The notes under the pieces are model-generated. The model had not been told where the DNA came from. It saw only the letters and a list, made by a program, of their open reading frames with translations, and made no database searches. Shown here piece after piece: positions 1 to 13,400 of a stretch of DNA of 64,000 nt. The position numbers were made by a program, and so were the translations under genes. The DNA comes from Distichodus sexfasciatus (Eukaryota > Chordata > Actinopteri > Characiformes > Distichodontidae). The DNA lies in assembly GCA_032718565.1 (NCBI GenBank), contig JAVGVS010000098.1:747865-811864 (forward strand), given 5' to 3'. How positions within the stretch are numbered: the first letter of the stretch is position 1; every line of letters starts with the position of its first letter.

Positions 1-115
1 ATTTTTGTTACTCGAGAGTCGTTTTAAGTTCCAAAAAATAAAAACAAGGGGCATGTTTGGAACACACACGTATATGGTACACTAATACATATTCATCAGT
101 GAGGGTGTGGGGGGC

Positions 116-3100
116 TCACGAGGAGAAGTCCACGCCCGCTTCCTGACCCCCACAACTCTCCTACAAAAGGAATGTTAAAAGAATATAAGTGCATTTACAA
201 GTGATGGGTTTAAATGGAAGGAGATTTAATTTTTTTTTAAACCTCACACTCACCTCCACACTATGGCGCTGGACCTTTACAGCAGAGGAGGCAGGGTTTT
301 CACTGCCGTGGCGCCCGTCGTTCTCCGCCTCATGCTCCCTCTTTCCTGCTCTGCCCCCAGGTAGCCGACTCGGGTTACCTGCATTCCGAACAAAAGTATA
401 TAAATAAACTCTATAGATTTAGAATTGTTGAGGGTTTGGCCAGTGTTCCCGAATCTTTACCTGGGTGTCGTGGCACAGCGAAAGGGTGGCCGTGACCTTG
501 GCACACTTTGGGCGAAGTACGGTGGTCTGGGAATAAAGAAGTAATAAATAAATAAAGTATGCAGAGTTTAAACATTAATTTCACAGTGCATATAAATGAT
601 AAAGTATCTGTGTATAACAAATGTGTGAACATTACTAATAGAACGATGCTTCGCTCCACTTGGTCCAGGCTGCTCCTCGGTGCTGCCCGTGCTGCCCGTC
701 CGCTCCTTCCTGCCCCCTGCAGGACGCACAGCCACATCACACGCCAAAAAATCCAATTAGTATTCCCTCGGATAATGACAGTTCAAAAAAGTGCCAAAGA
801 CGTTCAGTCTACAGCTTGGGTGAAAGATGAAGTAAACTCACGGTGAGCCACCAAGCGAGTCCTGGTGCGTTTGCCAGGAGAGGGCGCTGTAGCAGCGGTG
901 GAGTTCATATTCAGGTCCTCGCCGTGGTTGGACGGCACAGTAGCAAGAAGGCCTAACGGGAAAGAGAAAATTGAGATGTGCTCAGAAATGTTTCAGTGAA
1001 AACACCCATAAGGTAAATGTTGCGGTGCGGAAGCAGCCCTTACTCAGTCCGCGGTAGCGCGAGAGCTGCTGGTAGATCTGCCTCATGCGCTCAATGTTGA
1101 GCCGGCTGGCCTCGGCGTGGTTCACCATAGGTTTGGGGTAATCCACTCCGATCACGCATTTCGCCGCCGCCTGCACCTTCTCCGGAGCATTCCAGGGGTC
1201 GTAGATGTATTTGGCTGGGAATTCTCGGAGCACAGGTAAGTAACGTCTGGAAGCACAGGGAGAGATTAAACCGCAGCGCCTCATCACAACGGCCTGGGGC
1301 TCGACACAACCTCAAACAACGCAAGCATAAAATATCCAAAACAACTTCCAGGCGGCGGAAACCCTCACGAGGTCCACGCCTCGGCTCCTAACACACGCGT
1401 TAGCAGAGGACTCTTGGGTGTCTGAACAGGTGTGTTAGAGACGTGGACCTTCTGAGGGTTAAGATCACCAGGGGTGTCTGCAGTTATTGAAACTTGTATT
1501 TAGTGCGTGTGTTCGTGATCTAATCTTCCAAGTCGCATTATAAAGCCAAATGAAAAGAACCACAGAGCACTCTAATAAATCTACTGAATCTAACATATTA
1601 CAGGCCTTACACTACATTAAGCTAGACTACAGCCCGATCAATAAATCAATATAGCATTATTAACATTATATATTAATATTACAAGCAAATATGAGCTAAT
1701 AGCTGTCCACTGGAGGGCAAACTGCAACTTCATTTTTGAATTTTTAAAAAACATTTATCAAAACTATATTTCCAAACATTATCCTGGTGAGACTAGAATG
1801 TTCAACAATAAAATTGTGTGTTTTGTCTCTACACCTGCTGGTTTAAGGCGTTTGTCTACAGTGTGTTCAGTGTCTTCCTGTCTGGGTCAAGTGTGTGTTG
1901 ATGGCACTCACCTGATGAAGTCTCCGTTTGGGTCGATGCGGCGTCCGAACCCCACAGGACAGTAACAGTGAAAGAACTGCTGAAAGAAGGAGCTGCAGGA
2001 GTGACACATCCAGCTGCCCGCGTTTATACTCCAATCGGCATCCAGCAGCAGCTCCTCAAATACCTAAACACACACATTCAAAATCTGTTTTCCATCGAAG
2101 CCTCACATCAAAACTGCTCTGTTGTCCCATCAGTTTGTCCACACAAAGACCTAAATACAGTGTCAGTAAGATTTTAATTTGTACTACTATTTTCGGTAGT
2201 ACCACCTTTCAGGCCAGTACTTAAATGGTAGTTTTTGAAAATCCCTGCACACACACCTTCATGCCCTCCTCCCAGCTGATCCACAGGTCACCACGGGTGA
2301 GGAAGCAGGACACGGCGTGGCGCGCCAGGTGGTGGATCCAGCCCTCCTGCCTCAGCTGGGTCATGATGGCGTCGATCCAGGGGAAGCCTGTTTTACCCTC
2401 GGCCCACTTGGCCAGTGCTTCGGGGTTCTTCTCCCAGGGGATGCGGATGCAGATGGGGTTGCCCTCCATCTTGTCGAAGCGCGGGTTGTTGGTGGCGGCC
2501 GCGTAGAAAAACTCCCGCCAGAGGAGCTTATCGTACAGCGAAATGGAGGGGGTTCCGTTTTGCTTCACCTGTGGATGGAGGGAGGTTCTAACGTTCAGTT
2601 TCATTCAGGTCTTCAAGTTAGAACAAAAAATCCTGGATTTTTACATTGCAATGTCTATTATAAACACCAAATATGCTCAATTTTTTCAGATATCATTTTA
2701 GCTCTCCTTCGTGCACTTTTGCATGTATGTGCGTGTTAATGTACGTGCACTACAGACTGACCCGTTTGTACAGCTCGGTGAGTTTGCTGTAGAACAGTCT
2801 GCAGGACAGACAGCCGAAGCGGAGGTAAGGGCTCAGACCCAGTGGACTGGCCAACAGGGCGCTGGAGTTCATCTTTGGACGCTCAAAATTCTCCTGCCAA
2901 GCCTGCAGAGGTCAGTGCCGCACCACAGCGTCAGAAAACAACTTTACACACAAGTGCAGGTAAGGTTAAGGATAAGAAAAGCAGACAGTGTAGTAAGTGT
3001 ATGTAGTGTGTGTGTAAGTGTTCATAGTGTCCAGTGTGTCCTAGGAGTCAAGTGTGTATGTAGGTGCGTAGATTTTCAATGTGTACAGTATGTGTGACCA

Positions 3101-6100
3101 CAGGGTGTTTGTGCGTGCGTGTTGGTAGATGTTTAATGTATTCAGTGTATGTGTGGCATTAGCCGAGTGTGTCCACGCACACCAAACCTCTGCTGCGGAA
3201 CCTGCACTGGCTCCCTGTGGCTGCTCGCATCAGGTTCAAATCCCTAACACTTGTCTTTAAGGCCAAGGCTGGAACAATACCTCCTTACTTATCAGCACTT
3301 ATTAAACAACGCGTCACTTCTCGACCTCTGAGAGCATCAACCGCTGCTCGTTTGGAACCACCTCTACTTAAGAGAAGAGGAAAACATGCATCGAGACTCT
3401 TTGCAGACTTCCGCTTGCTGTAAGAACGGCCGAGTCCCTTGCCGTCTTCAAACGTCGTCTGAAGACACACCTCTTCAAAGAGTATCTAGGGGATTCATTT
3501 ACCCCTTACTATTTATGTTGTCTTACCAATCAAAAAAAAAACCCCAAAAAAACAACAACCCACCAACACGTCTGTCTGTGAACTTTCGTTTTTCTCTAAC
3601 CTATTTTTCGTTAAAGTATAAAACTTAGGCTGCGGTAATTTGGTGTAACTACAGTTGTTGACATAGTTTACAGATCTAAGAACAGTCGTGGACTACAAAG
3701 CACTGTTGTAAGTCGCTCTGGATAAGAGCGTCTGCTAAATGCTGTAAATGTAAATGTCCAAAGTGTGTGTAGGTATGTTTAGTGTATGGCAGGAGTGTGT
3801 GTTGGGTAAGAGTGTGTGTACCGTGGCCAGATCAGGGCCCAGGTGCCTCTCCATTCTCGCCAAAGCCTCAGACTCGCCTCCGGGCCACATTGCTGGAGCC
3901 AAACCCTCAGTGTCAAACCCTGATACAGACACACAAATAAGAAAGTCACTTTCACTGTAATACAACATCACTAGGTAGGAGTGTCATCAAGTGTGTAGGT
4001 GAAACCTCACCGAGCTCCTCCAGTGCAGGAACACCATACTTCTCCCGGTGGTTCCCAGACACTGGCGTGGTACATCTGCCCATCAGCTCCAGGGTGAGGG
4101 GCTCCAGCGGGGCATCGGGGGGCTCCATGCTAGCCACCAACGTCTGGAAACGCTTATAGGTGAGAGGAGGCTGACCTCCGTTTAGCTCAATGATCCTGAG
4201 AAAGACAAGAGGTGAAAAAAATAAATACTATTGAGTCAACGGTGACCTTCATTACACTTTAACAGCCCAGAAAGGTAATACAATGCAAAGGTTATAGTAA
4301 TACAATGACGTGTTTGGACAGGTCATAGGTCACGCCTTACTTGTCCAGGTCATAGAGGGTGTGTGAGGTTCTGACGATGACCTCCACGCCCGCCTCCGAC
4401 GCCAACTTCTTAATGGCAGCATCACGCTCTTTCCCGAACGGCTCAGAATCACGCTCAAATGTCAGCCGTTTGATTTTCCACTCCTGAATGTGGCAGCACA
4501 GAGCAATACTTTGTGAAATTAATTGTGTGATTGTTTTCAAATGTCCAAAAACATGTTACAAACATGTAACAAAATAAAAATAACATACTTTTATTACATA
4601 TTTTACAATAAAACATATTTTATGACATTTATATACATATAGATACATACATGTTATGATATTAACATTAAATGATATCATACAGGCTGTTCTACTACCT
4701 TAAAGAGTCGAGGGAAGATGTTGGCAGGTTGGCCGCGGATAACAAATAGACGAGAGTTGAGTTTACGGAGGCTGGAGTCTAGATCTTCCAAGCACTGCAG
4801 CAGGAACCTACAGACACAATGTGTTCAAATCCATATAAAGATGAACAAAATTCACAATGAATCATATTAATTGAAAAAAAAAAGTGGGTGGGAACAATCA
4901 TAAACACTAGCAGACACACAATAGCCGAAGTGGTGTATATTCACCAAATCTTCTCAAAAACATACAAATAACTTTTAAAATCAATCAGTATAACTGAAGA
5001 CATTAAAAATTAACACCAATTACACCAAAAACACCAACTAACACTTATTTTTGTATATTATTCTCTCAATAACTGATATCTTTATTTTTTCTATTGACAT
5101 TTGAGCAGGATTAATAATAAATATTGAATGACTAATGCAATAAAATGAAAGAAGCAATCATTATTAATAGTCATAGAAAACCCTGAATAATTACAGAAAT
5201 GATAAAGATGAAAAAATTAAAATACAACTGTAATTGTGTCTTTTTTTCTATTGCAGAACATCTCATATATATATGCAGATGCACTAGGTGGCGCTGTGGC
5301 TGAGGTCAGGAGAGGACAGCTGCTCAAATATGGGTCTGTTAGCCTCCTTTTGGCACTGACTCTGTCGGTTTCTGGACATGTGCTTGAATATAAGTGTGTG
5401 TGAGAGTGAAAGAGAGGGAGTGACTGTATGTAGGAGGTTTGGTAAGCTGACCTTCATTCACTGGAACCATTAGTGAGCCTTTAATCATGTGCATTAACGT
5501 GCGTGCTCACACACACGCACAGCTAAACCATCCAGCAGCACGGAAGGTCACGAGCACAGTTCCAACGTCAGATGTTATACAACAGGCCTACAACCATCTG
5601 CACTGTGTGTGTATGAGAAATACTGAAGAATGGTCGGTAAATGGCCTACGTATACCTGCCCTAGGTGTCTATTTAATCTTTTTTCTGTACATTCCTTGTT
5701 TGTGGACTGTTGTGTTGCCACATGGCCTACCAAAAGCTTTAAATTAACCCAAAGCTGCAGACACACTTTACTTTTATACTACAGGTAGGATCTGTCACAC
5801 ACTTCAGTGGACTGTAATAATTGATTACAATCAGTCATAATCCATGATGAAAGAAGCAGCTGTGCCCTTATGTACCCAGCCATTGCCATTAACTCTAAGA
5901 CTCACTGATTACAGTCAGTGAATGGAAGAGACAAACGTTAGAAAGACACACATTTGTTTATTAAATGCTGTTTCAGAAAATCACTGGTTATAATGATAGG
6001 GCCTCATTCACCAGTTGTGCTTAAGATTAAAGTTGTCCTTAAAACACACTTTTTCACAAAGATTCTGACATTCATCAATGTTTTCTATATATCCTCGGTA

Positions 6101-8260
6101 CAAACAGAATCTACAACTGGCGAAGATCACTTTCACACACGCTTTCTGCTTGGCAAAAATTAGCTTATTGTGTTTTCTTCATTTCAATTCAATTCAATGT
6201 ATATAGCGCTGTTAATAAACAGACACTGTCACAATGTGCTTCAAATACTTATTTTGTTATACATATTTCTAAAGTTGTATAATGTTATACTTTCTAAGTC
6301 TTAACTTACAGTAGAAATGAGGCCCATTATTTGTTGTCATCTTCGAAACGTTACGTTTCACGTGCTTAAAACGTTACTTAACGAATAATTAAAATTCCGA
6401 ATCACAGGAATCGGTGTAAATGAACATAAGTCTTTAAGTCTTATTAACTAGTTTTTAAAAAAATTAAGCACACGAAACGGCTAGTATTCTAAAATACATC
6501 CATAAAATACGTTATCTCACACAACAAAAGCGAAGTCCTTTTAAACGCACGTCGAGAGCAAGTTAGCGACACAGGCTTTGTCTATGACTCCATTAAACCA
6601 GGATGCAGCACGGCGTTTGCGCGCTTCTCGGTTGGAACTACCGCGTCCTTACTGAAATGTTTATTTAAATTTTTTCCTGAAATAAACGAGGTTTTAATGT
6701 AACGTAATAATGGGTACAGCCCGCACGCGCCTCCCGCGAAAAAGTAGGTCAGCGCCATGGCAACCAGTGACGCAGTGAAACCTGAGAACAGAGTGACACA
6801 CTAACCCACGATCACGATCTCACATACACACACCGCATAAACCCTGCTTATACATAGATATACACGTACACACATACATACACAAATATAAACACACAGT
6901 CTATCAAATAAGTTCTATAATAATGTGTACATACACACATTGTTATATTGTCACATACAAATTTAATGTTTCATATTACAAATAGTTCAACTTAAAAAAA
7001 AAAAAAATAGTTTTAACCCTGCTTACTGCAGTTACACCTAATGTGTTTGTGGTGAATGTATAACAGCATAGAAAGTCTACTAACTAATATATTCATTACT
7101 TTTTTCATTCATTCATTCATATTTGAATGATTATTTGTTTCACAGTATGAGCAGATGTAACTGTTTTATAGTTCATAATAACTGTCTAGACACAGAGTTA
7201 ACTCTGACAAGAATTAAATTACAGCTCCACTTGGTTTGCAGTCAACAGTACATTCATTTGAGTATTGTCTGGAAGTTGGATTAGTCTGCTCAAATCGGGT
7301 CCACCGTGTATGTGTGTTTGCGTCTTGACATGGCATAGCAAAATCAGAAGAGATGCTGCCCATGTGTGTGGCACTACAGCCAATCCCACATTGATCCTGT
7401 TAACCAAACAAGACTGAGAGTTGACGTCTTAAGGCTGGTCTGTGTACAGCCGGCTAGGGCTGACCGAGTCCAAAGTTTAAAAAGTGTGTATATACTCCTT
7501 CACACTGGGGAATGTAACCCACAAATCAAGATTGACCAAAAAACATGATCAAAACCAATATGTTTTGATGATGTTACCTTGGATATCTAGATAGTTTTCA
7601 TCTCAAAATGACTGATTCGGTTGTACGTGTTAAACTGTATCTGTTTCCCCTTTCTCTTCATGAGGGATGTGTGCAGATGGAGCGCGTCACACTCACGTTG
7701 GAGTAGAACCCACAGAGTACATCGCAAAGTCCTACACAAGTACATGCGCACATACACACAAATATCCCACACTCCTGTGGGCAATGACGAATATGTGAGT
7801 TTGACACGTATCAGTTTTCACTAGAGGAATGGAACCCAAAATGCATATTAACACATTCATATCACATGTAGATATCCATCTGGGGACTATATAATATCCA
7901 TATTGGGGACAAATAATCCCAAGTACAAACTTATGTTACCACGGTATTGCTTATGTTATATGGTTATTATTATACAGATTATACACCAAATTTAAAAAAT
8001 ACAATACAGTTCAACAGAAGCCTTTAAGGACATTTCTGTATCATTTCACATCCAGCAATGAATTGAGGGGTACTGTATTGCCCTTTATCCCCCGAAACTC
8101 ACCTCCACCTGTTCACACCCAGGTTTGAGGACCCGGCAAACCAGGGGTCCAGAAAGTAAACACAGCGCAAAGTGTCGGCCCCCTGCACTGCCTCCAACAG
8201 GCCAGGATTGTCATGTAGACGCAAGCCTTTACGGAACCAGTGGATGGAGTTCACAGCCAT
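116..8260 (-). CDS. cry: Cryptochrome, CRY1/2 type (circadian repressor flavoprotein)
   Basis: Coding exons, 5' to 3': 8103-8260, 4699-4807, 4341-4483, 4011-4195, 3822-3919, 2762-2902, 2257-2568, 1912-2063, 1044-1246, 842-952, 636-716, 461-526, 254-378, 116-160. They join in frame to 1929 nt (642 residues). All introns have GT-AG ends; the donor at 635 (GTAATG) is weak. The start MAVNSIHWFRKGLRLHDNP is the conserved CRY N-terminus. The photolyase-homology region (about residues 1-500) includes NRWRFLLQCLEDLD, RLFVIRGQP, SEPFGKERDAAIKK, WREFFYAAATNNPRFDKMEG, WIHHLARHAVSCFLTRGDLW and YPKPMVNHAEASRLNIERM. In the family this is the FAD-binding repressor of CLOCK/BMAL1 transcription, acting in the nucleus. 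The 142-residue tail is poorly conserved but holds the KVQR motif seen at the end of CRY1; its exons are the least certain part. Residue 402 is Cys where mammals have Trp (see findings). The exact teleost paralogue (cry1, 2 or 3) is not resolved. Confidence 0.9.
3168..3757 (+). mobile_element. 5'-truncated L2-type LINE, 3' end with reverse-transcriptase C-terminus
   Basis: Lies in the cry intron between the exons at 3822 and 2902, in the opposite orientation to cry. Translation from 3169 gives the RT C-terminal block LLRNLHWLPVAARIRFKSL, followed by KAKAGTIPPYLSALI, RPLRAS and LFADFR, typical of CR1/L2/Rex-like LINEs in fish. A 3' UTR follows and ends with aagtcgctctggataagag and cgtctgctaaatgctgtaaa, a tail seen on many teleost L2 copies. 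Only this 3' piece remains, so the copy cannot move. Related copies lie near 25.6 kb and 43.6 kb. Confidence 0.8.
5281..5295 (+). promoter_or_regulatory. CTCF-like motif in cry intron 1
   Basis: GCACTAGGTGGCGCT matches the vertebrate CTCF core CCASYAGRKGGCRSY at 14 of 15 positions. It lies in the large first intron of cry in non-repetitive sequence. Binding is inferred from the motif only. Confidence 0.45.
5999..6325. mobile_element. Candidate MITE with 10-bp perfect terminal inverted repeats
   Basis: The element begins GGGCCTCATT and ends AATGAGGCCC, an exact 10-bp inverted repeat, with weaker similarity further in (both sides reach a ttaag about 20 bp inside). It is 327 bp, AT-rich, and has no ORF with similarity to a transposase. 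No clear target-site duplication is visible, so the superfamily is not assigned. It sits in cry intron 1. Bases 6184-6245 inside it read, on the minus strand, as the common teleost repeat tail agcgctatatacattgaatt. Confidence 0.5.
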
Positions 8261-8470
8261 GATCACTGAGCGATGAGGCCTTCAGTAGCATGAGCATAAG
8301 CACACACACACACACACAATTTCAGACAGATGCATACCTATAGGTAACCTAACACTCCTCACTCCACATTCTTCTCACTCTCTTGTGAAAACATCAATGT
8401 GTATTAAGATCATGATTTTGTTAATTTAAATGGCTAACATCCTTTAGCTCATTAATATGATAGTAAGTGC

Positions 8471-8519
<49 letters not shown>

Positions 8520-10404
8520 GTAGTAGTATCTTTTTTATTAATTTACCAAATGTTGTTGTAGTTTTAGTCTTCCATGACCCAATCACGACTTTTCATAAGA
8601 TCTGTATTTCACAAGTAGCAAACTGTATAAAACCTTCAGGCCTATAATGATTCAAATGTATCGCAAAACTACGACTAGCATAACATCTTGAATTTGATTT
8701 GTATTAATACACATTTGTTAGCTGATAGTTGACCAATTGCATATAGTAAAAAAATAATAATTATAACAAAACGCCCATATGTTGCAACTAATAACTCTCC
8801 TTTATGAATCTAAGTTAGAACATTTGTTAATAAGTATGTTCATAAATTAATACCGCGCAAAACTAGGTCAATTGTACTAACATATGCAACGTTATGACTT
8901 TAGCTGGGATGTAAATTAAATGTGTGAAATGTAGAATAACTCACCAAAAGCGGAATTACATGAGAAAGCGTCTTATGTGGGTCTAGATGAAATCATTTCA
9001 GGATGTTTTTTGAGGCGCTTAATACAATCACACCTCCGATTATTGAATATTCTAACGTCGCCGAACTTAACCGGGCCAAAATCAGACTGTTTCATAACAG
9101 TTTGACCGTCTGCGCATGCTCCGTGACTGTATGGAACTGTAACGTTACAGATCTAAACACAATAGAGCACAACGGCGACTCCTAAACATAAAATGTTAAT
9201 GTTATAAACAGACCCAAGATTATACATACAGACTATACTGCAGCGTAATAACGAATATATGAGCAAACGTACTTTCGAAAACGTTTATTTCTGGATAGAT
9301 TCCTAACTAGAATTCTAGATCTATGTCCTCTGTGGAACAACTGCCAAAGTCTCGCAGCAGTGAACCTGCATCTGATTGGTTCACTCTTGTGTGACGTCAA
9401 AACCGAAGGCTCACGTTTACTTGGCGTGGACGCAGAGAGCTTAAAACCGGTGTAAAACGTATTTTGTGAGACCCATGTGTTTCATTTCATATTGGCACTA
9501 CTTTCCACGCACGAAGCGGTTAAGTAGATGCGGTACAGAATATTTTAGAGGTGAAATTTCGAGGGCTCCTACTCCGCCCTTTAACTCTCTTCGATTCTTA
9601 TTGGGCGCGTCTCCAAAGAGCCCGGATAATCACGGGTGTCAATTTGACGACTCCTATGGACGCCATTTTGGATCTTGCGAGCTCTGTTTCACTATTAAGC
9701 GTTCCGTTTCAGGAAATTGCCAATGTGTGTCCATTATAGAAAAAAACGCAATAAACTACTTTTAGACTTAGTTAATCATCTAATTACTGCGAGTTTAAAT
9801 TTTGCTCGATTGCATGAAACACCCACATCGTTGTTATTGTTTGAATTACTTAGGATTTTTTTATTTGCCAAATGCATAATTATACAAGAACACCCTTTAG
9901 TATAATGTAAATCCGATACACTCACAGGACTGTACAAGTAAAGATAATTTAAAAATGCGCATGTAGGTTTAATTAAATAAAGTTAAAAAGTGCAAGTGCT
10001 AACCTATTATAATTTGTTATTAAAAAAACAAACAAACACCGGGTTATTTACGGGTATCTGTATAAAGCATGTGTATAAAATGTAACCTTATGTATTTCAA
10101 GCAGAATTTGTATTATAATATTGAATTATAATTTCATTCAGTTTACGAGTAATTTGTCTACGAATAATTTGTCTAAAAAATAATTATCAAACATGTCGGT
10201 TATGTTGCTGCACCTTCTGTATTGTGTTCAGGCACAGTTTAGTGCACTTTGTTTTGGGGTCCTTCGTTGAAGCTACGCGCCAGTCGCGCTCTCGCCTCCG
10301 ACGGTTTCCCGAGCGGATTGTGCGACCGGTCGCTGTTCAATTTGATTCGCGATCTGTTTTTGCAGCTGATTATCATTTTGTGTGTTTTCTGAAAAAAGGC
10401 AGCG
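8261..10404. promoter_or_regulatory. Head-to-head promoter interval between cry (-) and rbbp5 (+)
   Basis: This 2.1-kb gap separates the divergent start codons of cry and rbbp5 and holds no gene. It contains an AAT microsatellite near the cry start. At 9375-9379 is an inverted CCAAT box, at 9392-9399 a perfect CRE (TGACGTCA), and at 9412-9417 a CACGTT E'-box-like site, in the 5' flank of cry. Near 9658-9670 is a GCCATTTTGG YY1-like site. Bases 10250-10404 are CpG-rich, directly upstream of the rbbp5 start, and look like its 5' UTR and core promoter. Start sites cannot be fixed without transcript data. Confidence 0.55.
8471..8519. repeat. (AAT)n microsatellite
   Basis: About 16 uninterrupted AAT units, followed by a short TAG run, about 210 bp upstream of the cry start codon. 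Confidence 0.95.
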
Positions 10405-13400
10405 ATGAACCTCGAATTGCTCGGTGAGTTTAGAAAAGCCTCTAAGTTGCTGTGTTTGGCCGTATGCTTGCCAGCTAGCTAACGAGTAGCCAGGCTAAGG
10501 CTAAAGGCTAAAACGATGCTTTATTTGTTTGTAAACACAGCGACTTTATTACACCTGAAGATCAGATTGGTTTAGTTACAACAGTCACCTTTAATTTCAT
10601 ACGCCCTTTTATTAGAGTCAGAAATTTGACAGCTGCCTTTTCTTTTTAGGAACTGATTTAACGTTCCTTGTCAAAATCCTAAACTATGGCACTAGCTGTC
10701 AGATAACTACATTGTGTTATAAACCATCAGTGTGTATTACAGTTATGTAACTGTTACCAACATAAACTAACTGGTTAGTGGAAGAACAACATTGAGTTCT
10801 GAGATCCTTTAATATATATTATACAGTCAGAATAAATAATATTTCCATTGACAGATTATTTATATTAATATGTATTGCCAGACGGGCAGAAATTACAGTG
10901 GTGAATTTAATGCAGCTCTAAGACTTAGAGTGTAAAGACAAATAATGTATGTTTATTTTCTACAAAAACCCCAATTGTACAGGACAACAAGGTAAACAGT
11001 GTCTGTGTCTTGGGGTCACTGACAGCACACACTCAGTTTATTGAATACATTTCTCTTGATCTTGCAAACTTTCTTTTGTATTCATATTGTGGTGGTGTAT
11101 TTTTCTTTTAGAGTCGTTCGGGCAGAATTATCCAGAGGTAAGACAGTAAAGTTAATAGTACATTGTGTTGTTGTGGTGGTTGTTATTGTTTAATGTTGCT
11201 GTGTGACTTCACTCACAGGAGGCAGATGGAACCCTGGACTGCATCAGCATGGCCCTGACATGCACCTTTAACCGCTGGGGCACGTTGCTGGCTGTCGGCT
11301 GTAATGATGGCCGCATCGTCATCTGGGACTTTCTCACTCGGGGCATCGCCAAAATCATCAGCGCACACATACACCCAGTCTGTTCCCTCTGGTGAGACTC
11401 GGCCGGGCTTTTGCAGGCAGCTTGCTAGGGCTGGGAAATAAATCGAAAAGCAAACGAAACAGATATTAAGTGAGCAGTTATATGTCATTGTGAGCACAGC
11501 ACACCGTGCACCATAACAAAATGTGAACTCTACATGTGACCCATCTGTGAAAGAGCATGGGGACTGTACCTTGCTCTTGAGTACCTCAGTGGTACCTTTA
11601 CCAGTTCAGAACTTGGAAAAAAACCCCACTAAACTCCAAAGTAAAATGTTCAACTAATCGCGATATTGATTAGCAGTCAAACTGCTCGTCGTGATGCTGA
11701 TGGTGTTATTGTTACTTTTTTTATCCTGCTGAACAGTTGGAGTCGAGACGGTCACAAGCTGGTCAGCGCCTCCACAGACAACATCGTCTCTCAGTGGGAT
11801 GTCCTCACTGGAGACTGCGATCAGAGATTCCGCTTCCCCTCTCCCATCCTCAAACTGCAGTACCACCCCAGAGACGCGTGAGGGCCACTTTCTTTCCGAC
11901 TTTAAGATTTGTCATGGGTTTCGAGGTTTACCACTATTTGAAAAAGACATGTTTCCATCATTCTGATATAGCTGTATGAGCTGCTTTTAAGACTTCTATT
12001 TCTCGACGTGCTTCTGGTGACAGAATGTTGTTTTGTGAAGCAGACGGACAAGTCGTGTCTGACTCGAGGTTGTGTAGGGTGAAAACTAAAGCAATTTGAC
12101 CACTCTCAAAACCGAGTAGTATGAACAAGGCATTTAACAGATTTTATTTGTTTTAATGTCATGAAGTAAAAATGTTCTTATTTATTTTTTTGTGTAATGT
12201 TCTGAGTGTTCTATATGTTGTTAAAAAATAAAGTAAATTTTTTTGCTCTGACATTAGAAAAACAACATGTTTTAGAGCTGTAATTGCTCTACCGTGAAAC
12301 TGTGATATTTATACCAAGATGATCACATCGTGTTAATCTCACACCAGCCCATGCACACTTTAGATATTTGTAAATTGAGAACCGCAATTACAACATGGGC
12401 TTTGATTTTGTTTTATGCTTTTAGAGACAAAGTCCTGGTGTGTCCGATGAAGTCAGCCCCCGTCCTACTCACGCTCTCAGACTCCAAACATGTGGTTCTG
12501 CCTGTGGACGACGACTCGGACCTGAATGTGGTGGCTGCGTTCGACAGGAGGGGGGAGTACATCTACACAGGCAACGCCAAGGGCAAGGTAAGGAAACTGT
12601 TTGTTGGTGACTCCGCATTTAGAAAATACCAGGCAGAATCTCTATCCTCTCAGTATGTGTTGTGTGACAGAGAATTGAGCACACTACTGGCTTTCCACAG
12701 ATTCTGGTGCTGAACACAAATACGCAGGAACTCGTGGCGTCGTTTCGGGTGACAACGGGAACCAGCAACTCCACAGCCATCAAATCCATTGAGTTTGCAC
12801 GCAAGGGCAGGTGAGTGGGTGCTCCTGGCTTTGCCTTTGGCAAAACAGTTTCTTGATCTAAGTTGAAGTTTTTTGCATTTTTATTAAACAAATTTATTTA
12901 AAGACAACAAGCCTAGAAATCCTACTTAATAATAGTTTTAGCCTTAAAGGACAAACCTGCTAGTAATAATGATGTCATAATCATTTAATAAAATTGGGAC
13001 TGTTACTTTCTGTAAAAATGTTTAGTGCAGCCATATGTGGACCTCAAAAGACTGAACCAAATGCTGACCAGCACCACTGACTCATTATTGTGATTAGAAG
13101 TCTCCATACAGTGTACTTACTGCACATCCTTTCATACGTTTCTCCTCTCATTTCATTTCCCTCCAGCTGTTTCCTCATTAACACAGCAGATCGCATCATC
13201 AGGGTGTACGATGGCAGAGAAATCCTCACCTGCGGGAGAGACGGTGAGCCGGAGCCCATGCAGAAACTACAGGACCTGGTAAACAGGTAAAACACACATC
13301 ACCGCACTGCCACTCCAACACATCTTGTCACATGTGGGTAATCACACCTTTATGTACTTTCTCCACAGGACACCGTGGAAACGCTGCTGTTTCTCGGGCG

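Noticed and set aside
9466..9765. A 99-codon plus-strand ORF between cry and rbbp5
   Set aside because: It overlaps the promoter interval, has ordinary base composition with no motif, and is unlike any N-terminal extension of RBBP5.
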